Notes: generated by a model from the sequence alone, not told the origin. A stretch of 64,000 nucleotides of DNA from Bifidobacterium asteroides DSM 20089 (GCF_002715865.1 NZ_CP017696.1:1302001-1366000); one strand, 5' to 3'; counted from the first letter of the stretch, positions 28,060 to 40,583 are shown. Program-made: numbers and translations.

Positions 28060-28916
28060 TGTGTCGCACCTTCCGTAATCTGGACGAAGTAGGTCTGCAG
28101 ATCCATGGGGGCGACAATAAGCCCCTTGGGCTGCTCGTCAGGCACCGGCCCCTCGAAGCTGACGCGCAGCAGGTCACCGATGCGCTGCCTGCTCAGCTGC
28201 TGCGGGTCACCCTGGGCAAGGTAGCCCTCCACGTCACGCGGACGGCCGGTGACAGTGGCCCCCAGGGCTGACAGATCATCCACGCTGAAAGATCGCAGGA
28301 CCCGACCCTGGTCGAGGATCGTGGCGCGGGAGATGAGCCTGCTGACCTCGTTGATGATATGGGTAGCGATGATCATGGTCGGTCCGCGTCGCTGATAGGA
28401 CTCCAGAACGAAGGCGTAGATTCTCTCCCTGGCCGCTGCATCCAATCCTGTCGTCGGTTCATCCAGAATGAGGTATTCCACAGGCAGACAGAGTCCGATG
28501 GTGTCCTTGACCACCTGACGCTGCCCCATGGAAAGGGAGGCAAAAGTGTCAGTCAGCCTCAATGCGAAGCTCTTAAGAATGCTCTCGGCCAAGTGCCAGT
28601 CGAAACCACCGTAAAACCCCTCGGCCATGACAAATGCTTGTCTAATGTGCCGTCGGGATGGATAGGGCCAGGTTTCATTGACCAGGGCCACGCGGCGAAT
28701 GATTCTCGAATCGTTGACCAGCCCGCTTCCGTCCAAGTGGACCAGCCCATGGTCAGGAAGTATCCTGCCCGTCATCAGATTGCACAGGGTGGACTTGCCG
28801 GCCCCGTTCCGCCCGAAGAGTCCGTATATATTACCGGGCTCAAAGCAGAGCGAGATCTCATCCAGGGCCTTCAGCTTTCCGTACGATTTGTCCACCTTGG
28901 AAACTGTCAGACTCAT
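28056..28916 (-). CDS. ABC transporter ATP-binding protein
   Basis: This 286-residue ATPase has Walker A GLFGRNGAGKST, a signature loop reading FASLSMGQRQVV (LSMGQ in place of LSGGQ), Walker B YLILDEPTTGLD and the H-loop ATHIINE. The C-terminal ~70 residues are variable and typical of export ATPases. It overlaps both neighbours by 4 bp, so GntR, ATPase and permease are translationally coupled. Confidence 0.9.
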   Translation of the reverse strand: MSLTVSKVDKSYGKLKALDEISLCFEPGNIYGLFGRNGAGKSTLCNLMTGRILPDHGLVHLDGSGLVNDSRIIRRVALVNETWPYPSRRHIRQAFVMAEGFYGGFDWHLAESILKSFALRLTDTFASLSMGQRQVVKDTIGLCLPVEYLILDEPTTGLDAAARERIYAFVLESYQRRGPTMIIATHIINEVSRLISRATILDQGRVLRSFSVDDLSALGATVTGRPRDVEGYLAQGDPQQLSRQRIGDLLRVSFEGPVPDEQPKGLIVAPMDLQTYFVQITEGATQ

Positions 28917-29278
28917 TGGTAGACCCTTTCTATGATGGCGTCCAGGTCCTCACGGGATACGTCCAGAGACTTGGCTTCTTCGACCAGATCCTGGAACCTT
29001 CCGTTCAGGAGTTCACTCCTGCGACGCTCACGAACGCTTCGGCCCGCACCGGCAGTGACAAACATGCCCAGCCCCCGCCGTTTCTCCAGAAGACCCCGGT
29101 CGACCAGCAGGTTCATCCCCTTGAGGACGGTTGCCGGGTTGATCTGGTAAGCGGTCGAGATTTCCGTGGTGCTGGGAATCCTTTCACCATCGGCGACCAA
29201 ACCCTCGGCTATGGCTTCGGCCAACCTGTCCGCCACCTTCACGAAAACTGGCCGGCCATCCGGTATTTCGATCGCCAT
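28913..29278 (-). CDS. GntR-family regulator, YtrA subfamily
   Basis: This 121-residue protein has an N-terminal winged HTH (VADRLAEAIAEGLVADGERI, STAYQINPATVLKGMNLLVD, RGLLEKRRGLGMFV) and a short C-terminal helical region of about 45 residues, the mark of the YtrA subgroup. It heads the ABC operon and should repress it. A 20-bp palindrome centred about 75 bp upstream is the likely operator. Confidence 0.9.
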   Translation of the reverse strand: MAIEIPDGRPVFVKVADRLAEAIAEGLVADGERIPSTTEISTAYQINPATVLKGMNLLVDRGLLEKRRGLGMFVTAGAGRSVRERRRSELLNGRFQDLVEEAKSLDVSREDLDAIIERVYQ

Positions 29279-29343
29279 CGTTTGACCGCCTTGTCTGCCT
29301 TGAATCAGGGCGTCGAGTCAGGACCCTTACTACTGTTTATTAC

Positions 29344-29363
29344 TTAGTTACTTGAGTAACTAA
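29344..29363. promoter_or_regulatory. Palindromic operator for the GntR regulator
   Basis: TTAGTTACT-TG-AGTAACTAA is a perfect 9-bp inverted repeat with a 2-bp centre. It lies 66 bp upstream of the GntR start in an AT-rich island and fits the symmetric sites bound by YtrA-type repressors. Confidence 0.7.
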
Positions 29364-29523
29364 CCAACAGTCTACAATTTGCTTTCCCAACCGTCAAATC
29401 AGGTGCTGTTTTAATCTGCCCGCTTGCTCCGCACATATGCCCCCGCCGCCCTCTCTTATCCGTCAAGGACGGGCATGCCCTCATGTAATTCTGCTTGCCC
29501 GGATGCCGGACAAGTCCCGGTAC

Positions 29524-30372
29524 CTATAGGGTTGCAGCTGCCAGTAGCTGACGAGTATATGACTGACTGGGGTGATTGAGGATGGTCCTCACAGGCCCCT
29601 CCTCCACCACCTTCCCCTGGCTGAGCACCATGACCCTGTCCGCGATGTGCTGGACCACACCCAGATCATGGGAAATGATGATCATGGACATGCCATTGGA
29701 CGGATCGCTCTGCTGCCTGGACCGGGCCATGATGGATTGAAGGGTATGGAGAATTCCGACGCGTGCCGAGACGTCGATGGCGCTCATTGGCTCATCGGCC
29801 AAGAGTATCCGTGGCTTGACGATCAGGGCCCGGGCTATGGCCGCCCGCTGGGCCTGGCCGCCAGACAGATCTGAAGGATAAGCCGTCATGATTCTGCCTG
29901 GGTCAAGCTGAACCTCTGACAAGACCTTGGCCACCCGATCAGCGAGGTCTTGCTCCCTCTGATACCGATGCCAGCCGTATCTGCTCGCCTTGAGCCTGGC
30001 AGCCAGAAGAGGTTCGGCGACCGATCGGCCGATTGTCCACCGGGGATCAAGCGAGGCAAAGGGGTTCTGAAAGACCAGAGCAGAGTCCCGCACAAGTGCC
30101 TTGGCGGCCTGGGAACCATGTAGAACGGGTCCGCCCTCATATGCCACCTGCCCGGCATCAGGCCTCAACTGGCCCAGGAGCAGACGTGAAAGCGTGGTTT
30201 TCCCTGAACCAGACTCCCCTATGATCGCCAGGCACTCCCCTGGCAGAAGGGAGACATCGATGCCGTCAACCGCAGCCTTTCGAGCCGTTCCACTTCCTGT
30301 GGAGGCATAGACCTTGGTCAGGCCCTTCCCCGTCAGGATCGGATCGGCATGTGCACCGTCAGTCGGCCTCAT
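29524..30372 (-). CDS. Peptide ABC importer ATPase (DppF/OppF-like)
   Basis: From the ATG at 30372 (GGAGG 5-6 nt upstream) this is a 282-residue ATPase. Walker A is IGESGSGKTTLSRLLLGQ, the signature is LSGGQAQRAAIARALI, and Walker B is ILLADEPMSAIDV. It is the last gene of a five-gene peptide/nickel-type importer and overlaps the preceding ATPase gene by 14 bp. An upstream in-frame GTG at 30390 is less likely. Confidence 0.9.
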   Translation of the reverse strand: MRPTDGAHADPILTGKGLTKVYASTGSGTARKAAVDGIDVSLLPGECLAIIGESGSGKTTLSRLLLGQLRPDAGQVAYEGGPVLHGSQAAKALVRDSALVFQNPFASLDPRWTIGRSVAEPLLAARLKASRYGWHRYQREQDLADRVAKVLSEVQLDPGRIMTAYPSDLSGGQAQRAAIARALIVKPRILLADEPMSAIDVSARVGILHTLQSIMARSRQQSDPSNGMSMIIISHDLGVVQHIADRVMVLSQGKVVEEGPVRTILNHPSQSYTRQLLAAATL

Positions 30373-31153
30373 GCTTGCCTCCATCTGCACTCAGCGTCAA
30401 CTCTCTTGCCGCCCTCACCAAGGTCCTGCCCTGTGGACTGCAGGGACTGTGCAGAATGCTCTGAGTCTGCCCGCTTTCCACCACTCGCCCAGCGTCAAGG
30501 ATGTAGCAGTAATCAGCAACCCGAGCCAGTACGGAGAAGTCGTGGGTGATGAACAGGAGGGAGGCCCCGCTCTGATCGACCAGGGAAACCAGCAGATCCA
30601 CAATCTGCCGCTGGGTGATGGCATCCAGGGCCGTGGTCGGCTCGTCCGCCAGGATCAGTCTGGGCTTGGTGACCAAGGCCGTGGCTATGGCCGCCCGCTG
30701 CTGCTGACCCCCGGACAGCTCATGCGGATAAGAGCCGGCCAAATCCGCATCCAACCCGACCTGGTCCAATATTTCCATGACCCGTCTGTGCCGTTCCTGG
30801 ACGCTCAGCCGATAGTGGCGACGAAGAGGAAGCTCGACCTGGTTGTATATCTTCTTTACCGGGTTCAGGGCAGTGGAGGGATTCTGAAAGATCATGCCCA
30901 TCCGGGAGCCGCGCAAATCCGCCAGGGACCGGTCATCGGAACCGAGAATCTGAAGCCCATCCACGAGAATGGATCCCGATAGAGAGGCCGTCAGTGGTGC
31001 GGTGCCCAAAACGCTGCGGGCGATCATCGACTTTCCGGAGCCGGAGGAGCCGATCAGGCCGACCCGTTGGCCTTCTGCAACTCTGAGGTCCACCTGGTCA
31101 AGAATGGTGCGGCCATTGATGGACAGGTTCAGGCCGTCAATACTCAGCGACAT
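30359..31153 (-). CDS. Peptide ABC importer ATPase (DppD/OppD-like)
   Basis: From the ATG at 31153 the protein is 264 residues: Walker A GLIGSSGSGKSMIARSVLG, signature [16 protein letters not shown], Walker B LILADEPTTALDAIT. AAGGGAG lies just upstream; the frame stays open another ~57 residues inside the permease gene but those residues are not ABC-like. The start overlaps the permease stop by 17 bp. It lacks the long C-terminal oligopeptide extension (Cys-rich) of many DppD/OppD proteins, so it is a short form. Confidence 0.9.
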   Translation of the reverse strand: MSLSIDGLNLSINGRTILDQVDLRVAEGQRVGLIGSSGSGKSMIARSVLGTAPLTASLSGSILVDGLQILGSDDRSLADLRGSRMGMIFQNPSTALNPVKKIYNQVELPLRRHYRLSVQERHRRVMEILDQVGLDADLAGSYPHELSGGQQQRAAIATALVTKPRLILADEPTTALDAITQRQIVDLLVSLVDQSGASLLFITHDFSVLARVADYCYILDAGRVVESGQTQSILHSPCSPQGRTLVRAARELTLSADGGKHEAD

Positions 31154-32189
31154 CATTGTCTCCCTTGCCTGCATGGATCGTATTTTCGACATGACGACCG
31201 GAGTCATCCAATTGTGCAGAAGTCTCCCGGTGCACGAAGTGAAGAGCGGATCGCCCGGCGACAGCCACGGCGGCCCTGAGCCTTGGATTGGTAACCGGAT
31301 CGATGGCATCACGCAGGGAATCACCGAACAGGTTCAAAGCCACCACCACCATGGTGACCACCAGACCGGGCCAGAGCACGGTCAGCGGAAAGACGTTGAT
31401 GAACTTGACCGAGGTGGTCAGCGAGTGCCCCCAGGAGGGTAGACCGGAGGGAACGCCCACCCCCAAGTAAGTCAACCCAGCTTCAGCCAGGACGGAAGTC
31501 CCCGCCGACATGGAGAGCTGCACGGACAGAACCGGAATGACATTGGGCACCAAGTGGGTGCAGAAGATTCTGAAGGACCCGACCCCACTGTGCCGGGCGA
31601 ATCGCACATAGTCCGACTCCGCCGCCAGGAGCGCCTGGGGCCGTACAATCCGGGCCAGGTTGAGTCCATAGCCGAATCCGCAGGCAACGACAACCACGGC
31701 GATGCTGGGTCCCAGAGGGACAGCCAGGATCAGGGCCAACAGCACTGTGGGCAGGGAAATTAAGGCATCGACCATGACCACGACCGTCTGCGATACTCCT
31801 GAGCGGAGCGAGACCATGGCCATGACCAGGAGGAGTCCCAATACGCCTGACAGGACGACAGCCAGAAGGCTGATGACCAGGTTGGTGGCCGACCCCGCCA
31901 TCAGCCAGGAGAGAATGTCTGCCCCGGTGCCGTCCGTTCCCAGAAGGTGGGCGCGGCTGGGGGCCTGCCAGATCCGATAACCATCGGTGTTCCAGATAGG
32001 GACCGGGGTCCAGAACCTGGAGACCAGGGAGACCAGAATCCAAATGGCCAGAACGATCAGGGAGTATCGCCCCGAGGCCTTGCGCCACATGCTGGCCAGT
32101 ACCACCCGCATCCGCACGAAGAATCCTAGTTGCCCGGGGAATGCAACCCGCGATCCCAAGCGCGGTCTGCCTGCATGCTCCCAACTCAT
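31137..32189 (-). CDS. Peptide ABC importer permease (DppC/OppC-like)
   Basis: This 350-residue binding-protein-dependent permease has about six membrane segments. GTDGTGADILSWLMAG near residue 80 is the conserved DppC entry motif, and the EAA-type loop lies around LTYLGVGVPSGLPSWGHSL. The start codon shares one base with the DppB-like stop (TGATG). The C-terminal ~35 residues extend past the last helix and overlap the ATPase start. Confidence 0.9.
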   Translation of the reverse strand: MSWEHAGRPRLGSRVAFPGQLGFFVRMRVVLASMWRKASGRYSLIVLAIWILVSLVSRFWTPVPIWNTDGYRIWQAPSRAHLLGTDGTGADILSWLMAGSATNLVISLLAVVLSGVLGLLLVMAMVSLRSGVSQTVVVMVDALISLPTVLLALILAVPLGPSIAVVVVACGFGYGLNLARIVRPQALLAAESDYVRFARHSGVGSFRIFCTHLVPNVIPVLSVQLSMSAGTSVLAEAGLTYLGVGVPSGLPSWGHSLTTSVKFINVFPLTVLWPGLVVTMVVVALNLFGDSLRDAIDPVTNPRLRAAVAVAGRSALHFVHRETSAQLDDSGRHVENTIHAGKGDNDVAEY

Positions 32190-33172
32190 CAGTCAGCCAC
32201 CTCCTGCCTGACTGCACCTCGAAAACGCGGATCGATCAGTCTATGGATAACGTCGACCAGCAGTCCCAGAAAGAGGAAGAAGGCCGCCAGAAGAAGCAGC
32301 TCGGACTGAACAGCCGGAAGATCCCGGTTGCCCACATCGGTGATCAACATGGAGCCCAGTCCCGGTAGGGCGAACAGGTTCTCGCTGACCATGACCCCGG
32401 TGATCATCTCGGCCATGGTCAGCCCGACCACCGAGACCAACTGGGGGGAGGACAGCCGCAGACCGATGCACAGGGCGGCCTGGGTTCGGGTCATCCCGCA
32501 GGCCATACCCATGTCCACGTACCCCGATGAAAGCATGTCGCCCAACAACGAGCGGGTGTATCGCATGATTCCGGCGCCTACGATGATACCGGTGGATAGA
32601 GCAGGCAGAATCAAGGACGCCAGGGCCTGCCCCGGCCGAGCCCAGCCGAGAGCAGGGAAGCCCTGGGATGGCAGCAGGCCAACCAGACCACTCCCCTTGG
32701 CGAAGAGCATGATCAGAAGCAGTCCTGACCAGAGGGCCGGCACGGATCCACCCACGATGGCAGCCATATGGCTGAAGGACTGCATTCTTGGCGAGCGTGC
32801 CAGAGCTGCCGCACAGCCCAGGGGAATACCAAGCAGCAGAGCCACAGCCAGTCCGAAAAGAATGAGCGGGAAGGTGATCTGGGCCCGGATGCCCACCTGG
32901 GAGGCGATGGAACGGTTGGTCAGAATGGACCTACCCAGGTCTCCTTTCAGAAAGTCGCTGATCCAATCCAGATACTGCCTTGGGTAGGAGCGGTCCAGGC
33001 CCATCTGCCGACGGAGCCTGTCGACACGCTCGGGCGGGGCATCCAGTCCGGCCATGACGGCGGCCACGTCACCGGGCAGGATGCGCAGTGCCAGGAAGAT
33101 CAGCAGGGAGATGCCTATCAACGCCAAAAGGAAGAGCACCAAGCGCCGCATCAGGAATCTGGCCATGGTCAT
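32189..33172 (-). CDS. Peptide ABC importer permease (DppB/OppB-like)
   Basis: This 327-residue permease starts MARFLMRRLVLFLLALIGIS-type after a 3-residue lead, with the usual long first loop (LRRQMGLDRSYPRQYLDWI, GDLGRSI). About six membrane helices follow, with an EAA-type segment near MACGMTRTQAALCIGLRLSS. The gene overlaps the binding-protein gene by 4 bp. Confidence 0.92.
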   Translation of the reverse strand: MTMARFLMRRLVLFLLALIGISLLIFLALRILPGDVAAVMAGLDAPPERVDRLRRQMGLDRSYPRQYLDWISDFLKGDLGRSILTNRSIASQVGIRAQITFPLILFGLAVALLLGIPLGCAAALARSPRMQSFSHMAAIVGGSVPALWSGLLLIMLFAKGSGLVGLLPSQGFPALGWARPGQALASLILPALSTGIIVGAGIMRYTRSLLGDMLSSGYVDMGMACGMTRTQAALCIGLRLSSPQLVSVVGLTMAEMITGVMVSENLFALPGLGSMLITDVGNRDLPAVQSELLLLAAFFLFLGLLVDVIHRLIDPRFRGAVRQEVAD

Positions 33173-34815
33173 CCCCGCCTATAAATCACGTCGGACAGAG
33201 GCATGAGGGATTGGTTCAAATCGACCGGGAAGCCTGCCAACCCCGTCCGCCAGGCCGTGGTCACCCGATAGTTGAAGAGCCAATCCGCCGCCGCATCGCT
33301 GCTGACAATTTGGGCGGCCCAGGCCAGGAGCCTGTCGGAGTCATCGGCGGAGGTCGTGGCCATGGCCTTCTGATAGAGCTCCTGGACCTGACGATTGTCA
33401 TAGTTGTAGTAGTAGCCCGGGTTGGCCCACTGATGGAAGTCGTGGCTCTCGCCATGATCCACCAGAGACAGGTCATAGTCCTTGTTGGCATGTACGTCCT
33501 GCAGCCATACCGAAAACTCCACCACCCTCACATCCAGGTCAATGCCCACCTGGCGCAGCTGCGAGCGCAGCTGATCACCCAACTCGCTGCCGTAGGTGTT
33601 GGCGTAGGTCAACCGCAGCCTGAGACGGTGGTCGGGACCATACCCGGCCTGGGCCAGGAGCCTCCGCGCCTGCTCCGGATCGTGGGGGTAGAGCCCGGTC
33701 AGATCCTGATAGCCGGGATCCAGAGAGGGTATGGGTCCGCCCAGGGCCCTGTCCGATCCGCCTCGGGAAGCGATCAGCTGCCGATGATCGATGGCATGGC
33801 GGATGGCCTGACGTACCCGCGGATCGGATGTGGCGGCACCCTTGCCGTTCATGGCCAGGACGTACTTGTCGGTGTCCTCGCCCGCCTTGACTTGGAAGTC
33901 GGGGCTGTTGCGGAAGGGACCGGCCAGGTTCTCGGTAACAGGTGCCAGCACCTGCACATCCCCGCTACGCAGGGCATTGACGGCGGCATTGTCGTCATTG
34001 AGGTAGCGGATGACGATGGTCGGCGTCTTAGGCTTATCACTGCCCCAGTAGTGCGGGTCGGCCTTGAGTGTGACCGAGTCGTTTGGGCGGAAGCTTTCCA
34101 GCAGGTATGGGCCGGATCCCACGGCCTGGGTCTTCATGTCGTAATGAGCCCGCCGGTCAAAAACCAGGCCAGCCCGGCCGCTCAGCTGCCAGAGCAGATC
34201 CTGGTAGGGTCTGGACAGCGTCAGGCGCACCGTCAGTGGATCCGAGGCCTGAACGTCCTGGAAGCCCTCCAGCATCTCGCTGCCCTGATAGTGGCCAGCC
34301 ATAAGCCCGCGAATGGAGTCGACCACGTCCTGGGCCCGAAGAGCATGACCGTTGGAGAAGCGGATGCCCTCATGCAGGTGGAAGGTGTAGACCAGGCCGT
34401 CCTCTGAGACATTCCAGGTTTTTGCCAGGCCCGGGCGCACCCGGTTCCGGGAATCCCGCGATACCAGGCCCTGATAGACGTTGCCTATCAGAAGCTGATC
34501 CAGCGCCGTGCCTGACTGGTTGCGGATGTCCAGATTGGTGGGAGCCAGCTTGAGCCCCACCGTGACCGTATCCGCCACGGTTCCGCTCTCGGCCTGACCA
34601 GCGACTCCACGATGGCCGGTCCACAGGGAGAGGGCCAAGGCCAAGGCCAGCAGGAGACTGAGGAGCTTCCAAGGCAGGGTGCTGCCACCTGACCTCATTG
34701 GGCTGATTCTGGCGTTGAGTTCAGGGTCGGTGCTGGGGCCTGACTCCTGGGCCGCGTCCGTATCTATGGCGGTCACGCTGTCATGGGCATGCGTGCCGTG
34801 TCGATCTGCATTCAT
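33169..34815 (-). CDS. Family 5 extracellular solute-binding protein (peptide-type), membrane-anchored
   Basis: From the ATG at 34815 (AAGGATT upstream) this is a 548-residue SBP_bac_5 protein. The body is typical: NVYQGLVSRDSRN, WNVSEDGLVYTFHLHEGIRF and later DPRVRQAIRHAIDHRQLI. A single hydrophobic segment at about residues 50-70 lacks a lipobox cysteine, so the protein is probably held by an uncleaved N-terminal anchor with about 45 cytoplasmic residues, which is unusual for this family. It leads the BCDF genes and delivers peptides or another oligomer to them. Confidence 0.9.
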   Translation of the reverse strand: MNADRHGTHAHDSVTAIDTDAAQESGPSTDPELNARISPMRSGGSTLPWKLLSLLLALALALSLWTGHRGVAGQAESGTVADTVTVGLKLAPTNLDIRNQSGTALDQLLIGNVYQGLVSRDSRNRVRPGLAKTWNVSEDGLVYTFHLHEGIRFSNGHALRAQDVVDSIRGLMAGHYQGSEMLEGFQDVQASDPLTVRLTLSRPYQDLLWQLSGRAGLVFDRRAHYDMKTQAVGSGPYLLESFRPNDSVTLKADPHYWGSDKPKTPTIVIRYLNDDNAAVNALRSGDVQVLAPVTENLAGPFRNSPDFQVKAGEDTDKYVLAMNGKGAATSDPRVRQAIRHAIDHRQLIASRGGSDRALGGPIPSLDPGYQDLTGLYPHDPEQARRLLAQAGYGPDHRLRLRLTYANTYGSELGDQLRSQLRQVGIDLDVRVVEFSVWLQDVHANKDYDLSLVDHGESHDFHQWANPGYYYNYDNRQVQELYQKAMATTSADDSDRLLAWAAQIVSSDAAADWLFNYRVTTAWRTGLAGFPVDLNQSLMPLSDVIYRRG

Positions 34816-34960
34816 TGACGAATCCTTATGCTGCGGTTGACCGCCATTCTGGTCGATCACCGCCCACCAGCATACTCCCCGAAGCCATCACCAAGGCTTA
34901 TGCGCTTAGGATGGATTCGGAAAGCGCCACGCGCCCGGACGACGGCAGGGAGGAAGAGAC

Positions 34961-37928
<2,968 letters not shown>

Positions 37929-38681
37929 TCAGGCCTCTTCTTGAGGATCCAAGGGAACAGCGGAGGTGAAGATACGTTTAACCCCGGTGAAAGGGTCGGT
38001 AAATTCCAGGCGACGGGCCACCAATTGCAGCGGCCGGGAGAAGTCGTCATAGGCCTGGGTCTGAATCCGGGGGTAAAGATCGTCGCCTACTATGGGCAGA
38101 CCCAGAGCGTTCATGTGCACGCGGAGCTGGTGGGTCTTGCCCGTCCGAGGGTAGAGCGTATAGCCGGCCAGAGATCCCTGGCCGGCAGTCAGATCGACCC
38201 TGGTAATGGCATTGACAGGCCCGCGCTCCTCCCAGGCCTGAAGGATCCCTCGGCGCTTGATCACCCTGGAGCGGCGCTCCAGCGGGAAGACCCGGGGTGG
38301 ATCCAGATGTCGCACAGTGCCGGTTTGCGGACGAACTATGGGTCGTACCGGCGCCAGGCACTGATAGACCTTGCGCACGCGATGCTCCTGGAAGAGCATC
38401 TGGTAGGCCCGCCTGGCAGCCGGATCACGTACCAGGACCAGCACGCCCGCAGTGGCCCTGTCAAGCCTGTGGGCGGGGATGATGTCCGGCTCCCCGTAGA
38501 GTCGTCGTATTTTGACCAACACGGTCTCTGCGTACCACATCCCCCTGGGCGTAGTGGCCAGAAAGTGGGGCTTGTCGACCACGATGATCCGGCGGTCTTC
38601 ATGGATGACTCTGGGCTCAAAAGGGATCTGCGGCTCCTCCAGAACGATCCGGCACCCCCGCTGCCCGGACCCGACAACCAT
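37929..38681 (-). CDS. RluA/RluD-family pseudouridine synthase
   Basis: This 250-residue enzyme has the catalytic motif IIPAHRLDRATAGVLVLVR, and IIVVDKPHFLATTP and YPRTGKTHQLRVHMNALG complete the family pattern. No N-terminal S4 domain is present. It isomerises a uridine in rRNA or tRNA; the site is unknown. It starts 9 bp past glmS and probably shares its transcript. Confidence 0.9.
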   Translation of the reverse strand: MVVGSGQRGCRIVLEEPQIPFEPRVIHEDRRIIVVDKPHFLATTPRGMWYAETVLVKIRRLYGEPDIIPAHRLDRATAGVLVLVRDPAARRAYQMLFQEHRVRKVYQCLAPVRPIVRPQTGTVRHLDPPRVFPLERRSRVIKRRGILQAWEERGPVNAITRVDLTAGQGSLAGYTLYPRTGKTHQLRVHMNALGLPIVGDDLYPRIQTQAYDDFSRPLQLVARRLEFTDPFTGVKRIFTSAVPLDPQEEA

Positions 38682-38690
38682 CGGCCACCC

Positions 38691-40583
38691 CTATTCCACC
38701 GTAACCGACTTGGCCAGGTTGCGGGGCTTGTCCACGTCCAGACCCTTGAGCCCGGCCATGTCCAGGGCGAACAGCTGCAGGGGGACCACATCCACCAGGG
38801 GGCTGAGCAGGGTCGGGCAGGGCGGCCGCCAAAAGACCACATCAGCATAGCGGTCGGCATCCGGGTCGCCTTCCTCTGCCACAACAATGGTGAAGGCGCC
38901 GCGGGCCTTGACCTCCTCGATGGCCGAAATGACCTTGTCATGCAGCACATTGCGGCCCCGGGCACTGGGGACGATGACCACCACGGGCTCACCCGGCTCC
39001 ACCAGGGCGATGGGTCCGTGCTTGAGCTCGCCGGCAGCGAACCCTTCGGTGAAGATGTAGGCGATCTCCTTGAGCTTGAGCGCCCCCTCCAGGGCCACCG
39101 GATAGCCCACATGCCGCCCCAGGAAAAGGAAGGAGCGGGCCTTGGACATGCGCTGCGCCGTCTGCTTGATGACCTCGGCCTGACTGTCCAGCACTTTCTG
39201 GATCTTGGCAGGCATGGCCTTGAGGTTGTCGATGGTCTGGTGGATTTCGTCTCGATACATGGTTCCCTTGACCTGTGCCAAGTAGAGCCCCAGCAGATAG
39301 GCCGCCACGATCTGGGCCAGGAAAGCCTTGGTGGATGCCACAGCCACCTCGGGACCAGCGTGCGTGTAGAGCACGGCATCGGACTCCCTGGGGATGGTTG
39401 ACCCCTGGGTGTTGCAGATGGCCAGAACCCGTGAACCCTGCTCCCGCGCATGCCGGAGCGCCATCAGCGTGTCCATGGTCTCCCCGGACTGCGAAATGGC
39501 CACGACCAGGGTGCGCGGGGTCAGAATGGGATCACGGTAGCGGAACTCATGGGCCAGCTCGACCTCCACCGGAATGCGAACCCAGTGCTCTATGGCGTAC
39601 TTGGCCACCAGGCCCGCGTAGGAGGCCGTCCCGCATGCCACAACGATGATCTTGTCAATCTGACGGAAGACATCCTCATCGATGTGGACCTCGTCCAGAT
39701 CCAGGTCGCCCGACTCGTCGTACCTACCCAGCAGGGTGTTGGAGACGGCCGCAGGATCCTCGTGGATCTCCTTGTCCATGAAGGAGTCCCATCCGCCCTT
39801 TTCTGCGGCTGAGGCATCCCAGTCGATGGTGTAGCGGCGCGGATGCTCCACCGGATGTCCCTGGAAATCGGTGACCAGGACCCGGTCCGCGCTGATGCAG
39901 ACGGCCTGGTCCTGCCCCAGCTCCATGGCCTGACGGGTATAAGCCACGAAGGCCGCTACATCAGAGCCCAGGTAGTTCTCTCCGTCCCCCAGGCCGACCA
40001 CCAGAGGCGAATCGTGTCGTATGCCCACCACCAGATCGGGCTGCCGTGAATCCACGGCCAGGATGGTGAAAGCTCCTTTGAGCATGCGTGCCAGCCGCCT
40101 GACGGCCTCGAAGATGTCTGGCCGGCCGGTGGCATCGATAATCTCCTGGGCGATTTTGCCCAGAAGCTTGGCAGCCACCTCGGTGTCCGTGGAGGAGACG
40201 AAGGTGTACCCCTCGGTCTCCAGGTCCAGCCTCAGCCTGGATGCGTTCTCGATGATCCCGTTGTGAATCAGTGCGACCTTGCCGTCACGGCTGATGTGGG
40301 GATGGGCGTTGACATCAGTGGGTTCGCCATTGGTGGCCCAACGAGTGTGGCCGATGCCCACAGTGGCCTCGGGCATGGGCTTGGCCTTCAGATCAGCAAC
40401 CAGATTGCCCAGACGCCCGGCCTTCTTGCGTACGGCCACCCGCGCCATTTCAGGGGCAGCCAGGGCCACTCCGGCCGAGTCATAGCCCCGGTACTCCAAA
40501 CGTTCCAGGCCCTTGAGGCAGACCTCCAAGGGCCTGCCGCAGGCCGTCCTTACTGATCCCGCATAACCGACGATTCCGCACAT
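38691..40583 (-). CDS. glmS: Glutamine-fructose-6-phosphate aminotransferase GlmS
   Basis: This 630-residue enzyme begins at the ATG at 40583, because the N-terminal Cys of MCGIVGYAG must be exposed as the glutaminase nucleophile. The Ntn amidotransferase half (GHTRWATNGEPTDVNAHPH) is followed by two SIS domains (VACGTASYAGLVAKYAIE, ISQSGETMDTLMALRHA) and the C-terminal PRNLAKSVTVE. It makes glucosamine-6-phosphate for cell wall synthesis. No glmS ribozyme is visible in the short 87-bp upstream gap. Confidence 0.97.
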   Translation of the reverse strand: MCGIVGYAGSVRTACGRPLEVCLKGLERLEYRGYDSAGVALAAPEMARVAVRKKAGRLGNLVADLKAKPMPEATVGIGHTRWATNGEPTDVNAHPHISRDGKVALIHNGIIENASRLRLDLETEGYTFVSSTDTEVAAKLLGKIAQEIIDATGRPDIFEAVRRLARMLKGAFTILAVDSRQPDLVVGIRHDSPLVVGLGDGENYLGSDVAAFVAYTRQAMELGQDQAVCISADRVLVTDFQGHPVEHPRRYTIDWDASAAEKGGWDSFMDKEIHEDPAAVSNTLLGRYDESGDLDLDEVHIDEDVFRQIDKIIVVACGTASYAGLVAKYAIEHWVRIPVEVELAHEFRYRDPILTPRTLVVAISQSGETMDTLMALRHAREQGSRVLAICNTQGSTIPRESDAVLYTHAGPEVAVASTKAFLAQIVAAYLLGLYLAQVKGTMYRDEIHQTIDNLKAMPAKIQKVLDSQAEVIKQTAQRMSKARSFLFLGRHVGYPVALEGALKLKEIAYIFTEGFAAGELKHGPIALVEPGEPVVVIVPSARGRNVLHDKVISAIEEVKARGAFTIVVAEEGDPDADRYADVVFWRPPCPTLLSPLVDVVPLQLFALDMAGLKGLDVDKPRNLAKSVTVE

